Positions 52,662 through 60,041 of a stretch of 64,000 nucleotides of DNA are shown here, in pieces (position 1 is the first letter of the stretch; each line of letters begins with the position of its first letter). The notes beneath the pieces were generated by a model that had not been told where the DNA came from, did no database searches, and saw only the letters and a list, made by a program, of their open reading frames with translations. Source of the DNA: Pleomorphochaeta sp. (lineage in GTDB: Bacteria > Spirochaetota > Spirochaetia > Sphaerochaetales > Sphaerochaetaceae). Location of the stretch: positions 30,242 through 94,241 of the forward strand of contig JAQQAS010000053.1 of NCBI GenBank assembly GCA_028532815.1, given 5' to 3'. Both the position numbers and the translations under genes were made by a program.

Positions 52662-52677
52662 TTAAATTTATTATATT
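52649..52677 (+). promoter_or_regulatory. Promoter of the three-domain MarR gene
   Basis: TTGACA (52649-52654), 17 bp, TATATT (52672-52677), between two copies of one operator-like motif. Confidence 0.85.
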
Positions 52678-52686
52678 CTAAATATA

Positions 52687-52700
52687 GTTGGTAAGCCAAC
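52687..52700 (+). promoter_or_regulatory. MarR operator, copy 2 (at +1)
   Basis: GTTGGTAAGCCAAC has 5-bp inverted arms (GTTGG/CCAAC) and lies at the predicted start of transcription. Two like sites bracketing the -10 box are typical of MarR autorepression. Confidence 0.75.
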
Positions 52701-52719
52701 AGATAATTGGAGTTTAAAA

Positions 52720-53592
52720 ATGGAAAATAAGATTAAAGAAACAATGAATATTTTAACCAGAATTAATAGAAAGCTTTTCACTGCAAATGACAATAGTGAA
52801 GATTATTCTATTGGAAGAGGGCAAATTAATATTTTAAAGGTAATAATAGAAAATAAGAATATTAATCAAGATCAATTGGCAGCTCAATTATCTTTGGATA
52901 AAACAACTATAGCGAAAGCAGTTAAGCGTTTAGAATCTAAAGGCTTAATCATTAGAAAGAAAAGTGAAACAGATAGACGTAAAAATGAACTAATTGCAAC
53001 CGAAAAAGCAATTTTAGTAACTAATCAAATGTCTAAGCAAATAAATGAACATTCTAAAGAGCTCTTTTTAGGTATTAATGATGATGAATTACAAGCTTTT
53101 AAGAATACGTTAGAAAAACTAGAAATAAATCTAGAAAGGAATAAGAAAATGATGAATGAGAAAAAACATATTGCTATGAAAGTAATTAAAACTATTGAAC
53201 AAAATGAGAATGTAGATATCGATAAATTAGCACAACTTTTAGATAAAGATAAGGCTAAGGTAGAAAAAATTGTTGATAAACTAATTATGAAAGAACTTGT
53301 TGAAGAAAAAAATGGTGTTTTATATGTGCTAGAAAATAATATTAAAAAACTATCAGAGCATAAAAATGTTGAAGGTGAAAAAAAACATTCAAAAGATAAA
53401 AACTCAAAAGTATTTAAGATGATTGTAAAACATAATGGACTGACTAAAGAAGAATTAATTGAAAAATCTGGTTTGTCCTCAGAAGAGGTAGATCAATTAA
53501 TTGTCCATTTAGAAAAAAAAGGTGTACTCGAAATAAAAAATGGAAAGCTCTATGTAGATAAGGATGCTTTAAGAAAAGTAAAAAAACACTAA
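52720..53592 (+). CDS. MarR-type regulator with two extra winged-helix-like domains
   Basis: This is a 290-residue protein, twice the usual MarR length. Residues 1-144 are a normal MarR unit (NQDQLAAQLSLDKTTIAKAVKRLESKGLIIRK..DRRKNELIAT). Residues 149-204 (VIKTIEQNENVDIDKLAQLLDKDKAKVEKIVDKLIMKELVEEKNGVLYV) and 219-280 (VFKMIVKHNGLTKEELIEKSGLSSEEVDQLIVHLEKKGVLEIKNGKLYV) look like two repeats of a winged helix, joined by Lys-rich linkers. It likely represses itself through the two GTTGRYAAGCCAAC sites. The flavin reductase downstream is separated by a terminator, so it may not be its only target. Confidence 0.85.
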   Translation: MENKIKETMNILTRINRKLFTANDNSEDYSIGRGQINILKVIIENKNINQDQLAAQLSLDKTTIAKAVKRLESKGLIIRKKSETDRRKNELIATEKAILVTNQMSKQINEHSKELFLGINDDELQAFKNTLEKLEINLERNKKMMNEKKHIAMKVIKTIEQNENVDIDKLAQLLDKDKAKVEKIVDKLIMKELVEEKNGVLYVLENNIKKLSEHKNVEGEKKHSKDKNSKVFKMIVKHNGLTKEELIEKSGLSSEEVDQLIVHLEKKGVLEIKNGKLYVDKDALRKVKKH

Positions 53593-53621
53593 TTAGAAAC
53601 TATAATTTTTAAATTAAATTT

Positions 53622-53674
53622 AATCTTCAATTTATATAGTAATAACTTTTATTCTAAGAAATGAGTTGAAGATT
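53622..53674 (+). terminator. Terminator of the MarR gene (long loop)
   Basis: AATCTTCAA (53622-53630) and TTGAAGATT (53666-53674) are perfect 9-bp arms with a 35-base loop and are followed by TTTTAT. Confidence 0.65.
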
Positions 53675-53727
53675 TTTTATTGCTATAAAGTGCGAATGAA
53701 AATACAATATTATTAAAGGAAAAAGAG

Positions 53728-54447
53728 TTGGATAAAATATTAAATAATATAAAACTAGAGAAAACCAAATTTATTGAAAAAGTTAAAGAAGCAAATGGAA
53801 CATTTACTTTCAAATTTAAAATACCCAATAATATAACATGGACTGAGGGTACTCATTTTCACATAGCGTTCACTGACTTTATTAAAGATTCTAAACCTGA
53901 CAAAGATTTAGTTAGATCTTTTTCAATAATGAGTTTAAATGAAGAAAATTGCCTTGCTTTTACAACAAGAATTAAAGAATCTTGTTCTGTTTTTAAACAA
54001 AAGCTAATGAAGTTAAATAGTGGTGATGAGATGTTTATTTTTAAAATTGGTAATAATATTGAAGTGAAAAGTGAATATAAATCTGTTGTATTTATTTCAA
54101 TGGGTGTTGGCATTGCAACTTTTAGACCTTTGATAAAGAAATATATAATTTTTCCATCTCTTAATTATAATTTAACAAATATTAATGTAGATTCTAGTAA
54201 ATCCTATTTGTTTAAAGGTGAACTTGAATCATCAAACAAAGATGGGTTATCAAATATATATGTTCAATCTAGAAAAGAATTGTATCAAGAAATTGATAAT
54301 TGTTTAAAGAATAGAGATTCTCAGTATTATATTGTTGGATCCGATGATTTTATTAAAAATTTAATTTCTTACTTAATCTATAACTCTGTTAAGAAAGATA
54401 ATATTTTCATTGATAAGAAAATGGATTTGAGAAAAACCTTTCTGTAA
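53728..54447 (+). CDS. FAD/NAD(P)H-binding oxidoreductase (ferredoxin-reductase-like)
   Basis: This is a 239-residue flavin reductase. The FAD-binding barrel (residues 1-105) ends with the cofactor motif LVRSFSIMS; the NAD(P)-binding half starts VVFISMGVGIATFRPLIKKYI, and YYIVGSDDFIKNL is the C-terminal strand near the nicotinamide. No iron-sulfur cysteines are present, so it must pass electrons to or from a separate partner or act on a quinone or flavin. The start is TTG 53728 with AAAGGA upstream. It lies between a MarR gene and a nitroreductase (convergent), which suggests a redox or xenobiotic response group. Confidence 0.8.
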   Translation: MDKILNNIKLEKTKFIEKVKEANGTFTFKFKIPNNITWTEGTHFHIAFTDFIKDSKPDKDLVRSFSIMSLNEENCLAFTTRIKESCSVFKQKLMKLNSGDEMFIFKIGNNIEVKSEYKSVVFISMGVGIATFRPLIKKYIIFPSLNYNLTNINVDSSKSYLFKGELESSNKDGLSNIYVQSRKELYQEIDNCLKNRDSQYYIVGSDDFIKNLISYLIYNSVKKDNIFIDKKMDLRKTFL

Positions 54448-54468
54448 TAACTAAACATATTTACCACA

Positions 54469-54520
54469 AAAATAACTAAGCTACCATGGTATTTCCCATA
54501 CCACCTAGCTTAGTTATTTT
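54469..54520. terminator. Strong bidirectional terminator
   Basis: Perfect 15-bp arms, AAAATAACTAAGCTA (54469-54483) and TAGCTTAGTTATTTT (54506-54520), enclose an inner GGTAT/ATACC stem. It serves the flavin reductase and the convergent nitroreductase operon. Confidence 0.94.
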
Positions 54521-54585
54521 AAGTTAAATAAACGATTTTTTAATAATTATTAATGTTTAAAAATTTAGTTGTTTCTAAAATTTAA

Positions 54586-55155
54586 TCATAAAAATCTAAT
54601 ACGCTGGCTAACATCTTCTTTTACCTTTTCATCTGGTTCAGAATTGATTCCACCAAAAGGCATTTGAGCGTTCAAGATATAATTATTAGGAATATCAAAA
54701 AGCTCCATTACAACATCATCAATGATAGGGTTGTAGTGCTGAATGGAAGCTCCAATATTTAATTCTTTCAGTCCACTCCAAATTGATAATTGTAACATAC
54801 CAGCTGATTGCTCTGCCCAACCTATAAATTTAGGTGCATAAATTGGGAATTGTTTTTCTAATGATTTTAGTACTAAACTATCGATAAAATATAAAATTGT
54901 ACCGTAGCCGTTTTTAAAGCCATCAATTTTTTCTCTAGGAACTTGTCCTTGGAATTTATCATATATCTTATCCCATAGTAATTCTTGGTTTTCTTTGGTT
55001 ACTACAACAACTCTTGAGCTTTTCATGTTAAAAGCGTCAGGAACTAATTCTGTAGCATTCTTTATTAATTCGAAAACCTCTTGTTCTTTAACTGGTAATT
55101 TTTTAGATATATCATAATATGATCTTCTTTCTTTTAAAGTGTCTATAATTTTCAC
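54586..55155 (-). CDS. Nitroreductase-family protein
   Basis: This is a 189-residue FMN-dependent enzyme of the small nitroreductase type. It starts IDTLKERRSYYDISKKLPV (phosphate-binding Arg), with ELVPDAFNMKSSRVVVV and GWAEQSAGMLQLSIWSGLKELNIGASIQHYN (the helix over FMN), then the family end NAQMPFGGINSEP. It reduces nitro compounds or quinones with NAD(P)H. The start is GTG 55155, with AAAGGAAAG upstream. It is the third gene of the operon MarR-pirin-nitroreductase, so it is probably induced by the compound sensed by that MarR protein. Confidence 0.9.
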   Translation of the reverse strand: MKIIDTLKERRSYYDISKKLPVKEQEVFELIKNATELVPDAFNMKSSRVVVVTKENQELLWDKIYDKFQGQVPREKIDGFKNGYGTILYFIDSLVLKSLEKQFPIYAPKFIGWAEQSAGMLQLSIWSGLKELNIGASIQHYNPIIDDVVMELFDIPNNYILNAQMPFGGINSEPDEKVKEDVSQRIRFL

Positions 55156-55229
55156 AACTTCTTTCCTTTAGATTATTAAAATCTATAAAACTAAATAAAT
55201 GCTTTTTCCTAAAAAACATTTAGTAAACA

Positions 55230-55997
55230 TTAATTATTATTTAAAACAATGGGACCGCCCCATATCATCGGTTGTCTCTGGCCGTATGTGCTTAATAATA
55301 AAATTTCTACATCATTTGCAAGTGATTCAATTTCTACAAAGTTACCATTTGTTAATTTAATCGCCGTTTTTTCTTCAACTGTAATATCTCCAACTTTAAA
55401 TTCTCCTATGATAGAAAAAATAATAATTGTCTTGTCTTCTGTTGAGTCTATTTTTATTTTATTCTCTTTAATTAAATGAATTACATTATAATCTACTGGC
55501 CAATATTTGCTTACATTCCCATTTTTTGTGATATATTCACCTGCTAATAATTCTGTTACAGCATTATTTAATGTAAGTTCTTTTACATATTCATTATTAA
55601 TACTGTGATATTCAGGTGTTGCCATTTTTATATCTCTAGGTAAATTCAGCCATAATTGAACTCCTTTTAGACGCTCTGTATCTTCCATTTTGTCTTCATA
55701 TAGAATACCCGAACCTTTTGCAATCCATTGTTCGTCAAAAGTGAGATTATTGTTTTTCAAAGAGTCACGGTGTGATAAAAAGCCCTTTTCAATTTGACTT
55801 ATTGTTTCAGCTCCTCTTTGCGGTGTAGCTCCAAAGCCACTTTTATATTCATTGTAAGTATTGTTGTCAAAAGAATCCGACATCAAAATGGAATAAAAGT
55901 CATAATAGGTTTTCTTATCTTGCACCTTATATAGACTCACTTTAGGTTTCTCATTTGATTTCTTCTCTTTAGCAAGTTTCTCGATTTTTCTAATCAT
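55230..55997 (-). CDS. Pirin-family protein
   Basis: This is a 255-residue bicupin. The N-terminal cupin shows the pirin pattern: SHRDSLKNNNL, then DEQWIAKGSGILYEDKMEDTERLKGVQLWLNLP, with the metal and histidine region partly altered. The C-terminal cupin is less clear and ends in YGQRQPMIWGGPIV. Pirins bind iron, and some dioxygenate quercetin. ATG 55997 overlaps the MarR stop as ATGA; the frame before it has no ribosome site of its own. It is the second gene of a stress-type operon with a MarR regulator and a nitroreductase. Confidence 0.82.
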   Translation of the reverse strand: MIRKIEKLAKEKKSNEKPKVSLYKVQDKKTYYDFYSILMSDSFDNNTYNEYKSGFGATPQRGAETISQIEKGFLSHRDSLKNNNLTFDEQWIAKGSGILYEDKMEDTERLKGVQLWLNLPRDIKMATPEYHSINNEYVKELTLNNAVTELLAGEYITKNGNVSKYWPVDYNVIHLIKENKIKIDSTEDKTIIIFSIIGEFKVGDITVEEKTAIKLTNGNFVEIESLANDVEILLLSTYGQRQPMIWGGPIVLNNN

Positions 55998-56413
55998 CTT
56001 TTGTATCCTGTAATTTTTTTTAAACAATTTAGCATATATTCTTGTTCCGCGAAATTCAGAACATTCATTGAATTAATAATCATTTCTTCATTTTTTGGAA
56101 AGACTTCACTTATAAGGTTCATACCTTTATTAGTAAGTTTTAATATATACTTTCTTTTATCCTTGTTATCTTGAAACTTAACTATTAAATCATTTTTTTC
56201 TAAATTTTTTATTATTATAGCTATAGTTCCACTACTACTTAGAATTTTTTCTTTTACCTCTCCTACTGATAGGGCTCCTTTATGGTATAAAACCTCTAAA
56301 ACAGCAAACTGTGAGTAGGTTATGTCATATTGTGTAACTATTTTATTAGTTTTTTTAGTAAAACTAGTTACAGCTTTATTTAGTGCTATAAATAGTTTTA
56401 ATTCTTTTCCCAT
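55994..56413 (-). CDS. MarR-family regulator
   Basis: This is a 139-residue regulator of normal length. The winged helix reads YSQFAVLEVLYHKGALSVGEVKEKILSSSGTIAIIIKNLEKNDLIVKFQDNKDKRKYILKLTNKG. The flanking helices make the dimer. It belongs to the group of thiol- or quinone-sensing MarR proteins (MhqR-like) that often control pirin, nitroreductase and dioxygenase genes, and it heads exactly such an operon here. It has one cysteine near the C terminus (LNCLKK). A palindrome covers its transcription start. Confidence 0.9.
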   Translation of the reverse strand: MGKELKLFIALNKAVTSFTKKTNKIVTQYDITYSQFAVLEVLYHKGALSVGEVKEKILSSSGTIAIIIKNLEKNDLIVKFQDNKDKRKYILKLTNKGMNLISEVFPKNEEMIINSMNVLNFAEQEYMLNCLKKITGYKR

Positions 56414-56447
56414 ATAAATATTTCCTTTAGTTAGTGTCTTTTTATCT

Positions 56448-56461
56448 CTAACTAGAGTTAG
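56448..56461 (-). promoter_or_regulatory. Palindromic operator of the MarR-pirin-nitroreductase operon
   Basis: CTAACTAGAGTTAG has 6-bp arms and a two-base centre and covers the predicted minus-strand start (about 56453), just below the -10 box. Confidence 0.72.
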
Positions 56462-56488
56462 TTTAGTCTAATTTATATTCAATGTCAA
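56460..56488 (-). promoter_or_regulatory. Promoter of the MarR-pirin-nitroreductase operon
   Basis: On the minus strand TTGACA (56488-56483), 17 bp, TAAACT (56465-56460). Confidence 0.8.
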
Positions 56489-56612
56489 TCATGTCATAAG
56501 TATTTTTGTCTATTATTTATTATATTTTAAGAAATAAGTAAACTAGATACCCTTGAGTACCATTCTTTTAAATTGTTTATTTTTGATAGTTCTATTATAA
56601 GACTAAATTCTA

Positions 56613-56641
56613 TTGACTATAAAAGGTTTAACTAATAAATT
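56613..56641 (+). promoter_or_regulatory. Probable promoter of the MFS gene
   Basis: TTGACT (56613-56618), 17 bp, TAAATT (56636-56641), 31 bases before the start codon. Confidence 0.55.
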
Positions 56642-56671
56642 TAATACAACATTATAACAATTGGAACATGA

Positions 56672-57907
56672 ATGAAAATTTTAAATAAAAAGAATATAAG
56701 AGATACTTATAAAGATAATGTAAATGCAATGCCTTTTCTTTTATCTGTAATTTTTTTTGGTATTACTAATAGTATGGCAAGAGCCATAATGAATAACTAT
56801 CTTGCTGATATTGTAAAAATATCTAAAATTCAATTAGGAGTAGTCGAATTCTTTAGGGAACTTCCTGGTCTATTTTTAATATTTATCCTAGCTTATTTAT
56901 ATAAACAAAGTGATAAAAAAAATTATCAAACTGCAATAATAATTTCAGCATGTGGATTTGTTGGATTGACTTTTTTGGGGACAAACCTTTGGGTTGTAGT
57001 TCTTTTCTTAGTTATGAATAGTTTAGGTGAGCATATAAGCATGCAAGTTAGACAGAGCTTGTCTGTAGAAATGGCAAAACCTAGTATGAGTGGAAAATCT
57101 CTTGGTATTATGAAAGGTAGTATGTCTTTAGGTAATATTCTAGGATTCTTAATTGTTCCAGTTATATTTTTAATAATGTCCTTTTTGGGCTTTGGAAGAG
57201 ATAATGCAATAAGTTATAAAACAGTATATTTTGTTGCAATGTTAATTGCCTTAGTAGCGTATCTTTTTACATCTAAAATACCCGAATTGCAAAGTGAACC
57301 AAAAGTTGGACCTAAAATTTATCTTCATAAAAAATATAATAAATATTATATCTTAAGTGTCTTTTATGGTGCTAGAAAACAAATATTCATAACTTTTGCT
57401 CCGTTTGTATTGGTTTTAAACTATAATGCTAGTCCTTCATATATGGCCTTTTTATTTGCAGTTACAGCTGGGTTATCTATTATTTTTGGACCTATTATTG
57501 GAAGAATTATAGATAGAGTTGGTTACAAAAAAGTTATGATAGCTGATACTCTAATTTTAATTATTGTTTGTTTCTTTTATGGATATGCTCATAGATTGTT
57601 TGCTGCTAATATTGCTTTCATTGTGGTTAGCATAAACTATATACTTGATGCAATTTTATCTTTATGTAGTATGGCTTCTCTTGTTTACTGTAGAGAATTG
57701 TCTGAAAATCAAGAGGAATTTGGTAAGACTATAACTTCAGGTATTTCAGTAAATCATTTAATCAGTATAGTTATTGCTCTTCTAGGTGGATTAATCTGGC
57801 AGGTTGCAGGAATTGAAATGTTGTTTACAATATCTGCTGTACTTGGACTGTTAAATAGTATATTTGCTGCAACTATTAAAGTTAAATCAAGTACAGAATA
57901 TGTTTAA
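56672..57907 (+). CDS. MFS transporter
   Basis: This is a 411-residue membrane protein with twelve hydrophobic segments. SVIFFGITNSMARAIMNNYLADIV starts the first half; VRQSLSVEMAKPSMSGKSLGIMKGSMSLG is the mid-loop, and the second half has IFGPIIGRIIDRVGYKKVMIADT, the MFS motif A (GRxxDRxGxKK). It is unrelated in detail to the carrier at 1217. The ribosome site is only GGA. The substrate is unknown. It lies between a MarR operon on the other strand and a YheO-like regulator, so neither neighbour fixes its role. Confidence 0.85.
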   Translation: MKILNKKNIRDTYKDNVNAMPFLLSVIFFGITNSMARAIMNNYLADIVKISKIQLGVVEFFRELPGLFLIFILAYLYKQSDKKNYQTAIIISACGFVGLTFLGTNLWVVVLFLVMNSLGEHISMQVRQSLSVEMAKPSMSGKSLGIMKGSMSLGNILGFLIVPVIFLIMSFLGFGRDNAISYKTVYFVAMLIALVAYLFTSKIPELQSEPKVGPKIYLHKKYNKYYILSVFYGARKQIFITFAPFVLVLNYNASPSYMAFLFAVTAGLSIIFGPIIGRIIDRVGYKKVMIADTLILIIVCFFYGYAHRLFAANIAFIVVSINYILDAILSLCSMASLVYCRELSENQEEFGKTITSGISVNHLISIVIALLGGLIWQVAGIEMLFTISAVLGLLNSIFAATIKVKSSTEYV

Positions 57908-57970
57908 AAGCCGTTTTATCACAGTTAACATACTAAAAGTAAACAAAATCTAATTAAATATGTAACTATC

Positions 57971-57999
57971 TTGAACTCTAGTAAACTCGTTATTATAAT
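57971..57999 (+). promoter_or_regulatory. Promoter of the YheO-like gene, placed for a leaderless mRNA
   Basis: TTGAAC (57971-57976), 17 bp, TATAAT (57994-57999), then exactly seven bases and ATG 58007. There is no Shine-Dalgarno. Confidence 0.75.
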
Positions 58000-58006
58000 A
58001 CTGACT

Positions 58007-58648
58007 ATGATTTCAAAAGATTTTCTTATTTCAATGTGTAAATTTATAAGTGAAATTCTAGGGCCAACTTCTGAAGTGTTACTGCACAACGCAAAAAATG
58101 GGGCCATAGAATGGATAAATGAAGATTCAATATCTCATCGTCAAGTTGGAGATGTAAATGCTACATCTATTTTACAGTTATTAAATTCTAAATGTGAAAA
58201 TAATTCTACCGATAGAATAATTGGTGTTTTAAATACATCTGAGGCAAATACTCTAATTCGAACTAGTAATTTAATGGTAAGAGACGATGATGGTAGATTA
58301 ATGTATGTTGTTTGTATTAACCAAGATATTACAGGCTTTGCCCAAGTAAAGCCATTTCTTGAACATATGTTCGCAGATCAAGGTAATATTAATGTAGAAA
58401 TTAATGAAAACAATGACAATGCTGCCGATATAGAAGAAATAATGACAAATATTATTTTAGAGGAAGTAAAACATGCGGATGTGTATAAGTTAGAAACTAA
58501 AGCTGCAAAGATGTCTGTATTAATTAGACTTTATAATAGGGGGGTCTTCAAAGTTAAACAAGCGGTTCCTAAAGTTTGTGAATTACTAGATATTGCCCAG
58601 CCAACTCTATATAAATATTTAAAACAAATAGAAAAAGAAGAAGAGTAA
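58007..58648 (+). CDS. YheO/DauR-like PAS and helix-turn-helix regulator
   Basis: This is a 213-residue cytoplasmic regulator. The N-terminal PAS-like YheO domain (residues 1-110) has LISMCKFISEILGPTSEVLLHN, SNLMVRDDDGRLMYVVCINQDITGF. The C-terminal HTH_22 domain ends QAVPKVCELLDIAQPTLYKYLKQI. DauR, the named member, controls D-arginine use. TTG 57971 would extend the protein but is part of the -35 box, so ATG 58007 is chosen. The two genes downstream (EIIC-like permease and D-2-hydroxyacid dehydrogenase) are likely targets, separated by a terminator and their own promoter. Confidence 0.88.
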   Translation: MISKDFLISMCKFISEILGPTSEVLLHNAKNGAIEWINEDSISHRQVGDVNATSILQLLNSKCENNSTDRIIGVLNTSEANTLIRTSNLMVRDDDGRLMYVVCINQDITGFAQVKPFLEHMFADQGNINVEINENNDNAADIEEIMTNIILEEVKHADVYKLETKAAKMSVLIRLYNRGVFKVKQAVPKVCELLDIAQPTLYKYLKQIEKEEE

Positions 58649-58671
58649 TAATTCAAAACTGCTTTAAAAAA

Positions 58672-58706
58672 GTCATTAATTGCTTAGCAATTGATGATTT
58701 TTTTTT
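58672..58706 (+). terminator. Terminator of the YheO-like gene
   Basis: TCATTAATTGC (58672-58682) and GCAATTGATGA (58686-58696), one G-U pair, 3-base loop, then ten T residues. Confidence 0.93.
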
Positions 58707-58947
58707 ATCTATTGAAAAAAAGTTGGATAATTTTTTATTTATTTTTAATCTCTATTTAGTATTTTTTCGCTTTAAATTTTTAGAAATCAGTATATTTAAT
58801 AATATTTAATGTACTTTATATAATGATAAATATTGATATAAGGGTATTTCATTGTATTAATATCCCAAAAATACATATTAATAAGAAAGTTGGTATATAA
58901 TTTAATTAAAAAAGCTGAATTATTTCATTTTAATAGATAAATTTTCA

Positions 58948-58976
58948 TTGACATAAAAATTTGTATATATTATTAT
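58948..58976 (+). promoter_or_regulatory. Promoter of the EIIC-like permease operon
   Basis: TTGACA (58948-58953), 17 bp, TATTAT (58971-58976), 36 bases before the ATG. The 240 bases between this and the previous terminator are AT-rich with no gene. Confidence 0.8.
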
Positions 58977-59012
58977 CCCCATAGATAAAATATTATCAAT
59001 TAGGAGTTTTTT

Positions 59013-60029
59013 ATGAAAGCGAAAGAATTTTCAAATAAAGTTTTAACAGGAATGAGTATTGGTATTGTTGCCGCTCTTGTTCCAAGTGCTATCTTAGGTG
59101 AACTTAGTAAAGCCTTAGGATTAACAACTGTAGTTTTGATTACTACAATGGCTGCTAGATTAGCTGCTTTTGCCATGGGTTTATGTATTGCAGGTCAATT
59201 TAAAATGAAACCAATTCACTCTGTTTCTCTTGCTATATCTACAATGTTAGGTAGTGGTGCTATTAAGATGATTGAAGGTTCTATGGTTTTAGCTGGCCTT
59301 GGTGATGTTATCAACGCAGGTATTACAGCTGCAATCGCTGCTTTAATCCTTCTATATTTTAATGATCGTTTTAAAAGTTATACAATGATTTTAGTCCCAA
59401 CATTAACAATTGCAATTAGTGGTGCTATTGGATTATTTACTTTACCATATGTTTCAATGATAACTGGTGCAGTTGGTCAATTTATTGCATGGTGTACTAC
59501 ACTACAACCAATATTAATGGGTGCATTAATTTCAATGAGTTTTGCAATTATCATTATTTCTCCAATTTCAACTGTAGGAATTGCTTTAGCAGTATCTCTT
59601 TCAGGTATAGCTAGTGGTGCAGCAAATTTAGGTATTTGTGCAGCTGGTTTCGGTTTAGCGATTGCAGGTTTTGAAAAGAATGGTTGGGGAACTTCCTTAG
59701 CTTCAGTTTTAGGATCTCCTAAATTACACATGGCTAATTTCTTGAAAAATCCAAAAATGTCAATTCCTTTACTTTGTAATGCTGCAGTATTAGGTATTCT
59801 AGCTGGTATTTTAGGTATTGTTGGAACTCCAATGAGTGCAGGTTTTGGTATTAGTGGATTAATTGGTCCTTTAAATCACTTAGGAATTGTTGGTTATACT
59901 GCAACAAACTGGTTAATTACTCTTATTGTATTTATTGTTTTACCTATTGTTCTAGGCTTTGTATTTAAGTTTGTATTCTTTAAAGGTGCTAAAATTTTAA
60001 GTGCTGATGATTATGCAATAGAAATGTAA
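59013..60029 (+). CDS. PTS EIIC-like permease (PTS_EIIC_2 family)
   Basis: This is a 338-residue membrane protein with about ten helices. The start FSNKVLTGMSIGIVAALVPSAILGELSKALG, the KMKPIHSVSLAISTMLGSGAIKM segment, the repeated glycine-rich ISPISTVGIALAVSLSGIASGAANLG and the FEKNGWGTSLASVLGSPKLHMANFLKNPKM loop match the family annotated as PTS IIC-like. These proteins have no attached EIIA or EIIB and probably are not phosphotransferases. The ribosome site is AGGAG. It is paired with a D-2-hydroxyacid dehydrogenase 12 bases later, so a 2-hydroxy or 2-keto acid or related compound may be the cargo. Confidence 0.83.
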   Translation: MKAKEFSNKVLTGMSIGIVAALVPSAILGELSKALGLTTVVLITTMAARLAAFAMGLCIAGQFKMKPIHSVSLAISTMLGSGAIKMIEGSMVLAGLGDVINAGITAAIAALILLYFNDRFKSYTMILVPTLTIAISGAIGLFTLPYVSMITGAVGQFIAWCTTLQPILMGALISMSFAIIIISPISTVGIALAVSLSGIASGAANLGICAAGFGLAIAGFEKNGWGTSLASVLGSPKLHMANFLKNPKMSIPLLCNAAVLGILAGILGIVGTPMSAGFGISGLIGPLNHLGIVGYTATNWLITLIVFIVLPIVLGFVFKFVFFKGAKILSADDYAIEM

Positions 60030-60041
60030 TAAGGATTAGAT

